DNA of 64,000 bases, taken from contig NZ_MBEQ01000010.1 of assembly GCF_001954135.1 (NCBI RefSeq), positions 45,387-109,386 on the forward strand. Direction: 5' to 3'. Positions 1 to 9,160 of the stretch are shown one piece after another; the first letter of the stretch is position 1, and each line of letters opens with the position of its first letter. The position numbers and the translations under genes are program-made. Below the pieces are notes generated by a model. The model was not told the origin of the DNA. It worked only from the letters and a program-made list of their open reading frames with translations, and did no database searches. The DNA comes from Mycobacterium sp. GA-1841 (GTDB taxonomy: Bacteria > Actinomycetota > Actinomycetes > Mycobacteriales > Mycobacteriaceae).

Positions 1-181
1 CGATGACCGGAATCGAGATGTCCTGCTGGAGCGCTTGATCGCGCTCGGAGAGAAACAAACCGTGGTCACCGCGACGGTCAACGGGGTGCCGGATCATCTG
101 GCCTCGGCCGTGCGGGCCCAGATCACCGTGTCCAACACCACCCCGGCCGAGCTGGCCGGTGTGCAGAAAGGCGGCAAGTAG
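1..181 (+). CDS. 3' end of an unidentified gene (cut by window edge)
   Basis: A reading frame open from base 2 to a TAG stop at 179-181 gives the last 59 residues of a protein, ending in AELAGVQKGGK. The stop is 2 bases before the ATG of the YhgE/Pip-like gene, so the two are very probably co-transcribed and may form one export or cell-envelope unit. The fragment is hydrophilic, with no membrane segment, and I do not recognise the family. A conserved partner of the YhgE/Pip protein, for example an ABC-type subunit, is possible but not shown. Confidence 0.6.
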   Translation, partial: DDRNRDVLLERLIALGEKQTVVTATVNGVPDHLASAVRAQITVSNTTPAELAGVQKGGK

Positions 182-183
182 TC

Positions 184-2190
184 ATGTTGGCCGGAATGTC
201 GTTGGGTACCGACCTCAAGCGCTTTTCCCGCGGCACGATGCCGCGGATTGCGCTGGTGACGGTCATCCTGCTGCCGCTGCTGTACGGGGCGATGTATCTC
301 TGGGCGTTCTGGAACCCGTTCGGTGAGGTGAGCAAGGTTCCGGTGGCGTTGGTCAACGAGGACCGGGGGACGGTCGTCGAAGGCCAGCAGATCACGGCCG
401 GTGACGAGGTCGCCGATGCATTGGTGGACTCGGGACAACTTCAGCTGCACCGGGTTTCGGCCCAGGAGGCGGCCGACGGGGTGGCCGACGGCAAGTACTA
501 CTTCTCGATCACCCTGCCCGAGGACTTCAGCACCAGCATCTCGTCGCCGGCCGGTGGCTCGCCGCATCAGGCCGACGTCGTGTTCACCTTCAACGACGCC
601 AACAATTACCTGGGTTCGATCATCGGTCAGAACGCCGCCCGCGAGGTGATCAACCAGATCAACGCAAAGGTCGGTGAGCGCACGGTCGGCACGGTGTTGA
701 CGGGGTTGACCGACGCCGGCGCCGGCCTGAAGAAAGCGGCGGACGGCGCGCAGCAGTTGGCCACCGGCAGTGCCGCGGCCAACGACGGAGCGCACCGGTT
801 GTCCACCGGCGCCGACGCCCTGACCGCCGGCCTGATCACGGCGCGTGATGGGTCCGCGCAGCTGGCCGCGGGCACCCGGCAGTTGTCGACAGCGGTCACC
901 AGCGCGACCGATCCGCTGTTGACGGTGCTCGATCGGGTCAGCGGTTTGGGCCTGGACCCCAATGAGGTCGGCATGGCCGCGCAGCGGTTGTCCGGTGCGG
1001 TGCGTTCGACCACCGACCGCATCGCGGCGCTGAACATCGACCAGGCCCAGGCTGCCGCGATCGTCGACCAGGCCGTCGGTTTCCTGCGCAACAGCCCCGA
1101 TCCCACGGTGCGCGACACCGGTGAGTTCCTGGCCGGCGCGCAGCGGCTGCTCCAGGCCCGCGGTATCGACCCGACCACGGATGAGGGGCTGATCCGGCTG
1201 CGCGACAACGCCGCACAGCTGGAGAACGAACTCGGTGATCCCAACAGCAAACTGCGGACGTTCATCACCAGGGCGCTCGACGGCGGCCTGCGCTCCGACG
1301 TCGTCAAACTGCGTGACGGGGCGCAGCAGCTCAACACCGGTGCCCACGCGCTCAACAAGGGCCTGGTGCAGCTGGCCAACGGCGGCCGTCAATTGTCCAG
1401 TGGTGCACATGAACTCGCTGCGGGCACCGACAAGCTCGCGGCCGGCAATCAGCAGTTGGCCACCGCACTCGAGCAGGGGTCGACGCAGGTGCCGTCCTGG
1501 ACCCCGCAGCAGCGCACGGACGTGGCACGAACCCTGGCCGCGCCGGTGGCCCTGGACATCCAGACGCACAATCCGGCCGCCACGTTCGGTACGGGTTTCG
1601 CGCCGTTCTTCCTGCCGCTGGCGTTGTTCATCGGCGCTCTGATCATCTGGATGTTGTTGCAGCCCCTGCAGTCCCGCCCCGTGGTCAACGGGTTGGGCGC
1701 GTTGCGGGTGGTGCTGGCCTCCTACTGGCCTGCGCTGCTGATCGTGCTGTGCCAGGTGGTGGTGATGTACGCGGTGGTGCATTTCGGGGTGGGGCTGCAG
1801 GCCAAGTACCCGCTGGCCACGGTGGCGTTCCTGTTGTTGGTGGCGGGCACGTTCCTGGCGTTGATCCAGGCGTTCAACGCACTGTTCGGGGTGTCGGTGG
1901 GCCGGGTGGTGACGCTGGCCTTCCTGATGCTGCAGCTGGTGTCGGCCGGTGGCATCTATCCGGTCGAGACCACGGCCAAACCGTTCCAGATCCTGCACCC
2001 GGTCGATCCGATGACATACGCGGTCAACGGGCTTCGACAGTTGATCGTCGGCGGCATCGACTCGCGGTTGTGGATCGCGATCGCGGTGTTGGCCGGTGTG
2101 CTGGCCGCCTCCCTGGCCGCAAGTTCCTGGGCGGCCAGACGCAACCGGCAGTACACCATGGACCGATTACATCCACCGATCGAAGTGTGA
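184..2190 (+). CDS. YhgE/Pip-family membrane protein (ABC-2-like)
   Basis: 668 residues. One hydrophobic helix near residues 20-40 is followed by the sequence LYGAMYLWAFWNPFG and VALVNEDRGT, which is the typical N-terminus of YhgE/Pip (phage infection protein) family members. A long extracytoplasmic region (about 45-460) contains many short repeats of the G-A-x-x-L-x-x-G type (e.g. GAQQLATGS, GAHELAAGT), expected to form coiled coils. Five or so helices between about 470 and 650 form the ABC-2-type membrane domain. Family members are linked to export or secretion of envelope material; the substrate here is unknown. It starts 2 bases after the upstream gene and converges on accD3. Confidence 0.85.
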   Translation: MLAGMSLGTDLKRFSRGTMPRIALVTVILLPLLYGAMYLWAFWNPFGEVSKVPVALVNEDRGTVVEGQQITAGDEVADALVDSGQLQLHRVSAQEAADGVADGKYYFSITLPEDFSTSISSPAGGSPHQADVVFTFNDANNYLGSIIGQNAAREVINQINAKVGERTVGTVLTGLTDAGAGLKKAADGAQQLATGSAAANDGAHRLSTGADALTAGLITARDGSAQLAAGTRQLSTAVTSATDPLLTVLDRVSGLGLDPNEVGMAAQRLSGAVRSTTDRIAALNIDQAQAAAIVDQAVGFLRNSPDPTVRDTGEFLAGAQRLLQARGIDPTTDEGLIRLRDNAAQLENELGDPNSKLRTFITRALDGGLRSDVVKLRDGAQQLNTGAHALNKGLVQLANGGRQLSSGAHELAAGTDKLAAGNQQLATALEQGSTQVPSWTPQQRTDVARTLAAPVALDIQTHNPAATFGTGFAPFFLPLALFIGALIIWMLLQPLQSRPVVNGLGALRVVLASYWPALLIVLCQVVVMYAVVHFGVGLQAKYPLATVAFLLLVAGTFLALIQAFNALFGVSVGRVVTLAFLMLQLVSAGGIYPVETTAKPFQILHPVDPMTYAVNGLRQLIVGGIDSRLWIAIAVLAGVLAASLAASSWAARRNRQYTMDRLHPPIEV

Positions 2191-2197
2191 CCCCAGA

Positions 2198-3670
2198 TCA
2201 GCCCAACCCGATCCGCCGGTAGCGGTCCAACCGGGTCTGCAGCCGTGCGTCGCCGGGCACCGCACGCAACGCGGCCAGTTCACCGGCGATGGCTGTCGAG
2301 AGCCGCTCTGTGAAGGCCTTTGGTTCGTCGGCGGCGTCGGAATGCTCGGGCACGATTACGTCGACGATGCCGTGGCGCAACAGGTCGGTGGACCGAACAC
2401 CCTGTGCGGCAGCCAGTTCCGCGGCGTGGTCGGTGTCGCGGTAGACGATCGCGCTGGCACCTTCCGGCGGCAGTGGGGCCAGCCAGCCGTTCGCCGCGGC
2501 CAGCACCCGGTCGGCCGGCACCATCGCCAGGGCCGGCCCGCCGCTGCCCTGACCCATCAGCACCGACACGGTCGGGGTGTCGAGGGTGACCAATTCGGCC
2601 AGGCACCGGGCGATCTCACCGGCCAGCCCGCCCTGCTCGGCCTCGATCGACAGAGCTGGTCCCGGGGTGTCGATCACGAGCACCAGCGGCAGCTGCAACC
2701 CGGCCGCCAATGCCATCCCGCGTCGGGCCTCGCGTAGCGCGCCGGGGCCGACCAGTCCGCCCACGACGCGGCGCTGGCCCAGCACCACCGCGGGTTGTCC
2801 ACCGAACCGCGCCAGCGCCAGCAACATCGTGGCGGCCTCGCCGCGTTCGGTGCCGGACAGCAGCACCCGGTCCGTCGCGCCATGACGCAGGAGATGCCCG
2901 ACGCCGGGCCGGTCCGGCCGCCGCGAGGCCTGCACCGAGTCCCAGGCCGGCACGTCGGGCATCGGCTCGGGGACCGTGGCGGCCGGGGGCGGGGCCGGAG
3001 GATCCAGGACCACCCGCAGCGTGCGGTCCAGCGTCTCGCGCAGCAGCGCCAGTGGCACCACACCGTCGATGACACCGTGGGCGTGCAGGTTCTCGGCGGT
3101 CTGCACGCCGGACGGAAACGGTTCGCCGTACAGGTGTTCATACACGCGCGGCCCCAGGAAACCGATCAGCGCTCCGGGCTCGGCGGCGGTGACGTGTCCG
3201 AGCGAACCCCAGGACGCGAACACTCCGCCGGTGGTGGGGTGGCGCAGGTACACCAGGTAGGGCAGATGGGCTTGTTTGTGCAGCTCGACGGCGGCGGCGA
3301 TCTTCACCATCTGCAGGAACGCCACGGTGCCTTCCTGCATGCGGGTTCCGCCGGAACTCGGCGACGCCAGCAGCGGCAGTCCCTCGGCGGTGGCCCGGGT
3401 CACCGCGGCGGTGATCCGCTCGGCCGCGGCCACCCCGATCGACCCGGCCAGGAAGTCGAACTCGCAGACCACCACGGCCACGCGTCGGCCGAAGATGGTG
3501 CCCTCACCCGTCAGCACCGATTCGTCCAGCCCGGTCTTGGCGGTGGCTTCGGCCAGTTCACGGCGATAGTCCTCGCTGCTGGCGACCTGCAGGGGCGGGG
3601 CGTCCCAGCTACGGAAGGAACCGTCGTCCAGAACTGCATCACGAAGCGCGCGGGCGCCGATCCGACTCAC
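2198..3670 (-). CDS. accD3: Acetyl/propionyl-CoA carboxylase carboxyltransferase-type subunit AccD3
   Basis: 490 residues with a GTG start, close to the length of M. tuberculosis AccD3. It has the two-part crotonase-fold layout of biotin-dependent carboxyltransferases: an N-terminal half with SPSSGGTRMQEG and HPTTGGVFASWGSLG (acyl-CoA/carboxybiotin oxyanion-hole glycines) and a C-terminal half with VLVIDTPGPALSIEAEQGG and MGQGSGGPALAMVPADRV. It would transfer the carboxyl group from carboxy-biotin to an acyl-CoA together with a biotinylated AccA subunit encoded elsewhere. It is divergent from echA6, with only 26 bp between the starts, the same arrangement as Rv0904c-Rv0905. Its exact acyl-CoA substrate is not established. 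Confidence 0.9.
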   Translation of the reverse strand: MSRIGARALRDAVLDDGSFRSWDAPPLQVASSEDYRRELAEATAKTGLDESVLTGEGTIFGRRVAVVVCEFDFLAGSIGVAAAERITAAVTRATAEGLPLLASPSSGGTRMQEGTVAFLQMVKIAAAVELHKQAHLPYLVYLRHPTTGGVFASWGSLGHVTAAEPGALIGFLGPRVYEHLYGEPFPSGVQTAENLHAHGVIDGVVPLALLRETLDRTLRVVLDPPAPPPAATVPEPMPDVPAWDSVQASRRPDRPGVGHLLRHGATDRVLLSGTERGEAATMLLALARFGGQPAVVLGQRRVVGGLVGPGALREARRGMALAAGLQLPLVLVIDTPGPALSIEAEQGGLAGEIARCLAELVTLDTPTVSVLMGQGSGGPALAMVPADRVLAAANGWLAPLPPEGASAIVYRDTDHAAELAAAQGVRSTDLLRHGIVDVIVPEHSDAADEPKAFTERLSTAIAGELAALRAVPGDARLQTRLDRYRRIGLG

Positions 3671-3696
3671 AGTTCGACCCTATATAGGCTGGCCAC
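3671..3696. promoter_or_regulatory. Short divergent promoter region accD3/echA6
   Basis: Only 26 bp separate the two divergent start codons. The segment contains TATATAGG, which could serve as a -10 element, so at least one of the two transcripts must be leaderless or start inside the other gene. Position only; no consensus -35 is evident. Confidence 0.35.
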
Positions 3697-4428
3697 ATGA
3701 TTGGTGTCACCAGAGATGGCAATGTCCTGACCCTGGAACTGCAACGCGAAGAGCGGCGCAACGCGCTGAACTGCGAGCTTCTCGACAGCCTGCGGGTGGC
3801 GGTGGAGAACGCCGCGTCCGAGGATGTCCGGGCCATCGTGCTCACCGGCGCCGGCACGGTGTTCAGCGCCGGTGCCGATTTGTCCGGCGACGCATTCGCC
3901 GCCGAGCTGCCCGACAAGGCCCTGGCGCTGAACCTGGCGATCGACAAGACGCCGGTTCCGGTCATCGGCGCGATCAACGGCCCGGCGATCGGCGCGGGCG
4001 TCATCCTGGCCATGATCTGCGATCTGCGGGTGGTGGCCCCCGACGCCTACTTCCAGTTCCCGGTCGCGAAATATGGTCTGGCCCTGGATAACTGGAGCAT
4101 TCGGCGGTTGACTTCGCTGGTCGGTTATGGCCGGGCGCGGGGGATGTTGCTCGCGGCCGAGAGGCTTTCCTCCGACACCGCGCTGCAGACCGGGATGGCC
4201 AACCGCATCGGCACGCTGGCCGACGCGCAGAAGTGGGCCGGTGAGATCGCCGGTTTCGCCCCGCTGGCGCTGCAGCACGCCAAACGTGTGCTCAACGACG
4301 ACGGTGCCTACGAAGAGCCGTGGCCTGCGCACAAGGAACTGTTCGACAAGGCGTGGGCGAGCCCCGACGTCATCGAGGCGCAGGTGGCGCGCGTCGAGAA
4401 GCGGCCGCCCAACTTCACCGGGGCCTGA
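3697..4428 (+). CDS. echA6: Enoyl-CoA hydratase-like protein EchA6
   Basis: 243 residues, matching the size and position of M. tuberculosis EchA6 (Rv0905) directly divergent from accD3. Crotonase-fold signatures are visible: [10 protein letters not shown] (first oxyanion-hole region) and [19 protein letters not shown] (second oxyanion-hole glycine). Mycobacterial EchA6 is known as an acyl-CoA-binding protein that channels fatty acyl-CoA toward mycolic-acid synthesis and is reported to lack true hydratase activity, so a hydratase label should be read with care. The stop is followed one base later by the ATG of the metallo-hydrolase, indicating co-transcription. Confidence 0.9.
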   Translation: MIGVTRDGNVLTLELQREERRNALNCELLDSLRVAVENAASEDVRAIVLTGAGTVFSAGADLSGDAFAAELPDKALALNLAIDKTPVPVIGAINGPAIGAGVILAMICDLRVVAPDAYFQFPVAKYGLALDNWSIRRLTSLVGYGRARGMLLAAERLSSDTALQTGMANRIGTLADAQKWAGEIAGFAPLALQHAKRVLNDDGAYEEPWPAHKELFDKAWASPDVIEAQVARVEKRPPNFTGA

Positions 4429-4429
4429 C

Positions 4430-5545
4430 ATGCTGCGGGCTGCGCTGCAGGTGGCCACCAGGTCAGCCTCGCTGCTGGCCGGCGGGTGGTTGTTGCGTGC
4501 ATTGAACGGGACGTATGCCTCGGTGGGCGCCCTTCCTCGCGACATCCGCCCGGTGGCGCAGCGCTCCCTTCAGTACGCCGACGGTGTGTTCGTCAACATC
4601 GAGCCTTCCGCACCGGGTATCAGCCTGAGCCGGGAAGAGCAGCGCATGTTGATCACCGAGATGTTCGGGTCTCGCGGACAGAGCCGGCCATCCGGGCCGA
4701 TCCCGCTTGCCGATCCTCTCGAAGGTGAGGGTGGCACGGCGGCATCAGCTGCGGTGTCCTGGTACGGCCACTCCACCGCGCTGGTCGAGATCGATGGTTA
4801 CCGGGTGCTGACCGACCCGATCTGGAGTGACCGGTGCTCACCGTCGCGCCTCGTCGGCCCGCAACGGCTCCATGAGCCGCCGCTTCCGCTGGAGGCGCTG
4901 CCCGCGGTCGATGCCGTGCTGATCAGCCATGATCACTACGACCATCTCGACATCGACACCGTGCTCGGATTGGCCCGTACCCAGCGGGCGCCGTTCTTGG
5001 TGCCGCTGGGTATCGGTGCGCATCTGCGTAAGTGGCGGATCCCCGAGAACCGGATCGTCGAACTGGATTGGAACGAGAGTCACCGGGTCGGTGACCTCAC
5101 CCTGGTGTGTACGCCGGCGCGGCATTTCTCCGGGCGGCTGTTCCAGCGCAACACCACCCTGTGGGCCTCCTGGGCGATCGTCGGACCGCAACACCGGGCG
5201 TTCTTCGGCGGGGATACCGGCTATACCAAGAGTTTCTCCGAAATCGGTGCGGAGTACGGGCCTTTCGATCTGACCCTGTTGCCGGTCGGCGCGTATCACC
5301 CGGCCTGGCCGGACATCCACATGAATCCCGAGGAGGCGGTGCGTGCCCATTTGGATGTCACCGACAACGGATTGTTGGTGCCGGTGCACTGGGCGACGTT
5401 CCGGCTGGCTCCACATCCCTGGGCTGAGCCGGTGCGGCGCCTGCTGACGGCGGCCGATCCGGCGGGCGTCCAGGTCGCCGTGCCGCGGCCGGGCCAGCGG
5501 GTGGACCCGGGGTCACCCGCGGTCGATCCGTGGTGGGAGTTGTGA
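4430..5545 (+). CDS. Metallo-beta-lactamase-fold hydrolase (Rv0906-like, NAPE-PLD type)
   Basis: 371 residues from the ATG at 4430, chosen because it follows the echA6 stop directly and gives the length of Rv0906. The metal-binding motif HDHYDH lies at residues 167-172, with further ligands in [19 protein letters not shown] and VPVHWATF. This arrangement is typical of N-acyl-phosphatidylethanolamine-hydrolysing phospholipase D relatives, so a lipid or phosphodiester substrate is likely but not proven. A hydrophobic N-terminus (about residues 1-28, [17 protein letters not shown]) may associate with the membrane. It overlaps the start of ctpE. Confidence 0.85.
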   Translation: MLRAALQVATRSASLLAGGWLLRALNGTYASVGALPRDIRPVAQRSLQYADGVFVNIEPSAPGISLSREEQRMLITEMFGSRGQSRPSGPIPLADPLEGEGGTAASAAVSWYGHSTALVEIDGYRVLTDPIWSDRCSPSRLVGPQRLHEPPLPLEALPAVDAVLISHDHYDHLDIDTVLGLARTQRAPFLVPLGIGAHLRKWRIPENRIVELDWNESHRVGDLTLVCTPARHFSGRLFQRNTTLWASWAIVGPQHRAFFGGDTGYTKSFSEIGAEYGPFDLTLLPVGAYHPAWPDIHMNPEEAVRAHLDVTDNGLLVPVHWATFRLAPHPWAEPVRRLLTAADPAGVQVAVPRPGQRVDPGSPAVDPWWEL

Positions 5546-7926
5546 CGACGATCAACGCCGTCGGTCTCACCGATGCCGACGTGGCGCAGCGGGTGGCCGA
5601 GGGCAAGAGCAACGACGTCCCGACGCGCGCGGCCCGCAGCATCTCCGAGATCGTCCGCGGCAACGTCTTCACGCGCATCAACGCGATCCTCGGTGTGTTG
5701 TTTCTGATCGTGCTGTCCACCGGGTCGTTGATCAACGGCGCTTTCGGCCTGCTGATCATCGCCAACAGCGCGATCGGCATCATCCAGGAGATCCGGGCCA
5801 AGCAGACTTTGGACAAGCTCGCCATCGTCGGGCAGGCCCGCCCCACCGTGCGCCGGGCGTCGGGCAGTCGTGACGTGCTGCCCAGCGAGGTGGTGCTCGA
5901 CGACATCATCGAACTCGGCCCTGGCGATCAGATCGTGGTCGACGGCGAGGTCATCGAGGAATCCAACCTTGAGATCGACGAGTCCCTGCTGACCGGTGAG
6001 GCCGATCCGATCGCCAAAGATGTCGGCGATGCGGTGATGTCGGGCAGTTTCGTGGTGTCGGGGTCGGGCGCCTACCGGGCCACCAAGGTGGGCCATGAGG
6101 CGTATGCCGCCAAGCTCGCCGAGGAGGCTTCCAAGTTCACCTTGGTGAAATCCGAACTGCGCAACGGGATCAACAAGATCCTGCAGTTCATCACCTACCT
6201 GCTGGTGCCGGCGGGGCTGCTCACCATCTACACCCAGCTGTTCACCACCGGTGCCGATTGGCACGAGGCCGTGCTGCGCATGGTGGGGGCGCTGGTGCCG
6301 ATGGTGCCCGAGGGCCTGGTGCTGATGACCTCGATCGCGTTCGCGGTCGGCGTGGTGCGGTTGGGGCGGCGCCAATGTCTGGTCAACGAACTACCGGCGA
6401 TCGAAGGCCTGGCCCGGGTCGACGTGGTGTGCGCGGACAAGACCGGCACCCTCACCGAAAACGGTATGCGGGTGAGCGATCTCAAACGTTGCCACGAGGA
6501 CCAGGAAGACACTGTGGCCGCGGTGCTGGCGCAGTTGGCCGCAGACGATGCCCGGCCGAACGCCAGCATGCTGGCCATCGCCGAGGCCTACGCGACGCCA
6601 CCCGGATGGACCGCGACCGCGACGGCCCCGTTCAAGTCCGCCACCAAATGGAGTGGCGCGTCCTACGGCGAGCACGGCAACTGGGTGATCGGCGCGCCGG
6701 ATGTGCTGCTGGATCCCAGCTCACCGGTGGCCGAGCAGGCCGAGCAGATCGGCGCCCAGGGGTTGCGGGTGTTGCTGGTCGGCTCTTCGGATCTGGCGGT
6801 CGACGCTTCGCAGGCACCCGGCACCGTCACCCCCGTGGCGCTCGTGGTGCTGGAGCAGCGAATCCGTCCTGACGCCGGCGATACACTCGATTACTTTGGT
6901 TCCCAGCATGTTTCGGTCAAGGTGATCTCCGGTGACAACGCGGTGTCGGTGGGCGCGGTTGCGGGCAAGCTGGGCCTGCATGGCGAGACGATGGATGCCC
7001 GCAAGTTGCCGCAGGAACCCGAGCAGCTGGCCGACGCTCTGGACGAGTACACCACCTTCGGCCGGGTGCGTCCGGACCAGAAGCGGGCGATGGTGCACGC
7101 CCTGCAGTCGCGCGGGCACACCGTGGCCATGACCGGTGACGGCGTCAACGACGTGCTCGCGCTCAAAGACGCCGACATCGGCGTCGCGATGGGTTCGGGC
7201 AGCTCGGCCTCGCGTGCCGTGGCGCAGATCGTCTTGTTGGACAACAAGTTCGCCACCCTGCCGTACGTGGTGGGGGAGGGCCGACGGGTGATCGGCAACA
7301 TCGAGCGGGTCTCGAACCTGTTTCTCACCAAGACCGTGTACTCGGTGCTGCTGGCCGTCTTGGTCGGGTTGGCCGGATTGTCCTCGAAGTGGTTCGACAC
7401 CGATCCGCTGCTGTTCCCGTTCCAGCCGATCCACGTCACGATCGCGGCCTGGTTCACCATCGGCATCCCGGCGTTCATCCTCTCGCTGGCCCCCAACAAC
7501 GAACGGGCCCACACGGGTTTCGTACGCCGGGTGATGATCGCCGCGCTGCCCTCGGGCCTGGTGGTCGGCACCGTCACGTTCATCTCGTACCTGGTGGCCT
7601 ATCAGGGCCGCGAAGCAAACCCGGTCGAGCAGACGCAGGCCTCCACGGCGGCGTTGATCACGCTGCTGGTGTCCTCGCTGTGGGTGCTGTCGGTGGTGGC
7701 CCGGCCCTACGAATGGTGGCGCGTCGCGCTGGTGGCATTCTCGGCGCTGGCTTATGTGCTGATCTTCAGTTTGCCGCTGGCGCAGCGACTGTTCATGTTG
7801 GATCCGTCGAATCTCAAGGTCACCGCGATCGCGCTGGGTATCGGCCTGATCGGGGCCTCGCTGATCGAGGTGCTGTGGTGGGTCCAGGGCATGGTGTTGG
7901 GCGAGAAGCGGCGGTTGTGGAGATAG
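5530..7926 (+). CDS. ctpE: P-type cation (Ca2+) transporter CtpE
   Basis: 798 residues, colinear over its full length with mycobacterial CtpE as I recall it. P-type ATPase hallmarks: LTGEADPI (actuator TGE loop), phosphorylated Asp about 303 in [17 protein letters not shown] (nucleotide site) and [17 protein letters not shown] (hinge). The E in MVPEGL belongs to the M4 ion site. Ten or so membrane helices, the last group at about 610-780. Mycobacterial CtpE is known to take up calcium needed for envelope integrity. The given start (GTG 5530) overlaps the preceding gene by 16 bp; GTG 5542, which makes a GTGA overlap with the upstream stop, is a good alternative giving 794 residues. Confidence 0.93.
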   Translation: MVGVVTTINAVGLTDADVAQRVAEGKSNDVPTRAARSISEIVRGNVFTRINAILGVLFLIVLSTGSLINGAFGLLIIANSAIGIIQEIRAKQTLDKLAIVGQARPTVRRASGSRDVLPSEVVLDDIIELGPGDQIVVDGEVIEESNLEIDESLLTGEADPIAKDVGDAVMSGSFVVSGSGAYRATKVGHEAYAAKLAEEASKFTLVKSELRNGINKILQFITYLLVPAGLLTIYTQLFTTGADWHEAVLRMVGALVPMVPEGLVLMTSIAFAVGVVRLGRRQCLVNELPAIEGLARVDVVCADKTGTLTENGMRVSDLKRCHEDQEDTVAAVLAQLAADDARPNASMLAIAEAYATPPGWTATATAPFKSATKWSGASYGEHGNWVIGAPDVLLDPSSPVAEQAEQIGAQGLRVLLVGSSDLAVDASQAPGTVTPVALVVLEQRIRPDAGDTLDYFGSQHVSVKVISGDNAVSVGAVAGKLGLHGETMDARKLPQEPEQLADALDEYTTFGRVRPDQKRAMVHALQSRGHTVAMTGDGVNDVLALKDADIGVAMGSGSSASRAVAQIVLLDNKFATLPYVVGEGRRVIGNIERVSNLFLTKTVYSVLLAVLVGLAGLSSKWFDTDPLLFPFQPIHVTIAAWFTIGIPAFILSLAPNNERAHTGFVRRVMIAALPSGLVVGTVTFISYLVAYQGREANPVEQTQASTAALITLLVSSLWVLSVVARPYEWWRVALVAFSALAYVLIFSLPLAQRLFMLDPSNLKVTAIALGIGLIGASLIEVLWWVQGMVLGEKRRLWR

Positions 7927-7950
7927 CTGGCACGACGATAGGGTGGACTG

Positions 7951-8130
7951 ATGGGATTCCTGGACAAGGCAAAAGACCTGCTGTCGCAGAATGCCGACAA
8001 GGTCGAGCAGGCCATCGACAAGGCCGGTGACATCGTCGACGAGAAGACGCAGGGCAAGTATTCGGGAGCGGTCGACAAGGCGCAGGAAGCTGCCAAGAAC
8101 GCCGTCAACAAGGCAGATCCTCAGCAGTAA
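7951..8130 (+). CDS. Rv0909-like small antitoxin-type protein
   Basis: 59 residues, beginning [20 protein letters not shown]. It is rich in Lys, Asp and Ala with an almost uninterrupted amphipathic helical pattern and no hydrophobic core, like the MT0933/Rv0909 family, and has the same length as Rv0909. Rv0909-Rv0910 has been listed as a toxin-antitoxin pair in M. tuberculosis; here too the two genes are separated by 3 bp. Function beyond that pairing is not visible in the sequence. Confidence 0.85.
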   Translation: MGFLDKAKDLLSQNADKVEQAIDKAGDIVDEKTQGKYSGAVDKAQEAAKNAVNKADPQQ

Positions 8131-8133
8131 CTC

Positions 8134-8580
8134 ATGGCCAAATTGTCTGTCTCCGTTGATGTCCCGTTGCCGCCGGAGAAGGCGTGGGAGTACGCCTCTG
8201 ATCTGTCCCGTTACGACGAATGGCTCAGTATCCACCGGGCCTGGCGGTCGAAGTTGCCCGAAACCCTGGAGAAGGGCACGGTGATCGACTCGATCGTCGA
8301 GGTCAAGGGCATGTTGAACCGGGTGAAGTGGACGCTGGTCAACTACAAGCCACCGCAGTCGCTGACGCTGAACGGCGACGGCCGCGGCGGGGTGAAGGTC
8401 AAGCTGATCGGCAAGATCAGCCCGGCCACGGTGGATGGAGGCGACGGGGCCAAGGTGTCCTTCGACGTTCACCTCGGCGGGCCGGCGCTGTTCGGGCCGA
8501 TCGGCATGGTGGTGGCCGCCGCGCTCAAGGGCGATATTCAGCAGTCGCTGAACAAGTTCAAGGCGCTCTACGCGTCGTAG
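8134..8580 (+). CDS. SRPBCC/START-like protein (Rv0910 orthologue)
   Basis: 148 residues, starting MAKLSVSVDVPLPPEKAWEY, the typical first strand and helix of the SRPBCC (Bet v1/START-like) lipid-binding fold. Residues YDEWLSIHRAW, GMLNRVKWTLV and a long C-terminal helix (FGPIGMVVAAALKGDIQQSL) complete the fold. In M. tuberculosis the orthologue Rv0910 is described as the toxin partner of Rv0909. It is the last core gene before the inserted block; the convergent ERG2-like gene ends only 10 bp away. Confidence 0.85.
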   Translation: MAKLSVSVDVPLPPEKAWEYASDLSRYDEWLSIHRAWRSKLPETLEKGTVIDSIVEVKGMLNRVKWTLVNYKPPQSLTLNGDGRGGVKVKLIGKISPATVDGGDGAKVSFDVHLGGPALFGPIGMVVAAALKGDIQQSLNKFKALYAS

Positions 8581-8590
8581 CCGCTGCGCG

Positions 8591-9160
8591 TCACCGGCGA
8601 AGTCGCCGGCCGACCAGCTTGCTGAACTCGGTCGTTGAGCGTCGTGCGGATTCGAGCTCTAGAGACACCAGCAGCGTGTCGACCATCGCGAAGGGCAACG
8701 TGGTGACCACCGCGCCGCGGCCATACTCGAGGTGCCACGATCCGGGGTGAATCGTCAGGCCGCGGGCATGCCCGCGTTCCAGGCAGGTGCGCTGGCCCGG
8801 GAGCAGCGTCGGCAATGGCACGGTGTCGTCGGATTCGAGGTCGTAGGAGTCGATCTGGCCGGCGAGCAGGAACTTGTGGATGTCGACGTGCTTGTACCGA
8901 CCTGAAAAGCCCTGTGTCCCAGTGGGAGATCCGAAGAGCACGACGTATTCGCGGGGGCTGAAGTACAGGAACCTGACCTTTCCGAGGATTCCCCCGGCCT
9001 TGCTGCCCACCCACCGGCCCGGCCCGGCGTGGATCAGGTCGGGATACTCGTCGGCAAGTCGCTGGACTGTGTGTGCGACGAGCGTGCCGTCGTCGGATGT
9101 CAGGCCGACGACCTGTTTGGCCACGGTGTGCAACACATCCGGGTCGATCTTGTATGTCAC
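8591..9160 (-). CDS. ERG2 / sigma-1 receptor-family protein (sterol C-8 isomerase-like)
   Basis: 189 residues from a GTG start at 9160 that overlaps the upstream stop by GTGA. It aligns end to end with the soluble part of human sigma-1 receptor and fungal ERG2: EYVVLFGSPTGTQGFSGRY (71-89) matches EYVLLFGTALGSRGHSGRY, SWHLEYGRG (141-149) matches TWMVEYGRG, and GAVVTTLPFAMVDT matches GVIPSTLAFALADT. The Glu of EYGRG (E145), the key ligand/catalytic Glu of the family, is kept. The residue aligned with sigma-1 Asp126 appears to be Lys96. The N-terminal membrane helix of the eukaryotic proteins is absent. The likely role is isomerisation or binding of a polycyclic or terpenoid compound. It is the last gene of a P450-containing operon. 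Confidence 0.85.
   Translation of the reverse strand: MTYKIDPDVLHTVAKQVVGLTSDDGTLVAHTVQRLADEYPDLIHAGPGRWVGSKAGGILGKVRFLYFSPREYVVLFGSPTGTQGFSGRYKHVDIHKFLLAGQIDSYDLESDDTVPLPTLLPGQRTCLERGHARGLTIHPGSWHLEYGRGAVVTTLPFAMVDTLLVSLELESARRSTTEFSKLVGRRLRR

Noticed and set aside
94..1998. 634-codon frame on the minus strand, opposite the YhgE/Pip gene
   Set aside because: Its product is rich in Arg, Gln, His and Gly without any domain, as expected of an antisense frame of a high-GC gene; the plus-strand frame has clear family motifs.
6721..8472. 583-codon minus-strand frame across ctpE and the Rv0909/Rv0910 genes
   Set aside because: Low-complexity antisense product covering three well-supported genes on the plus strand.
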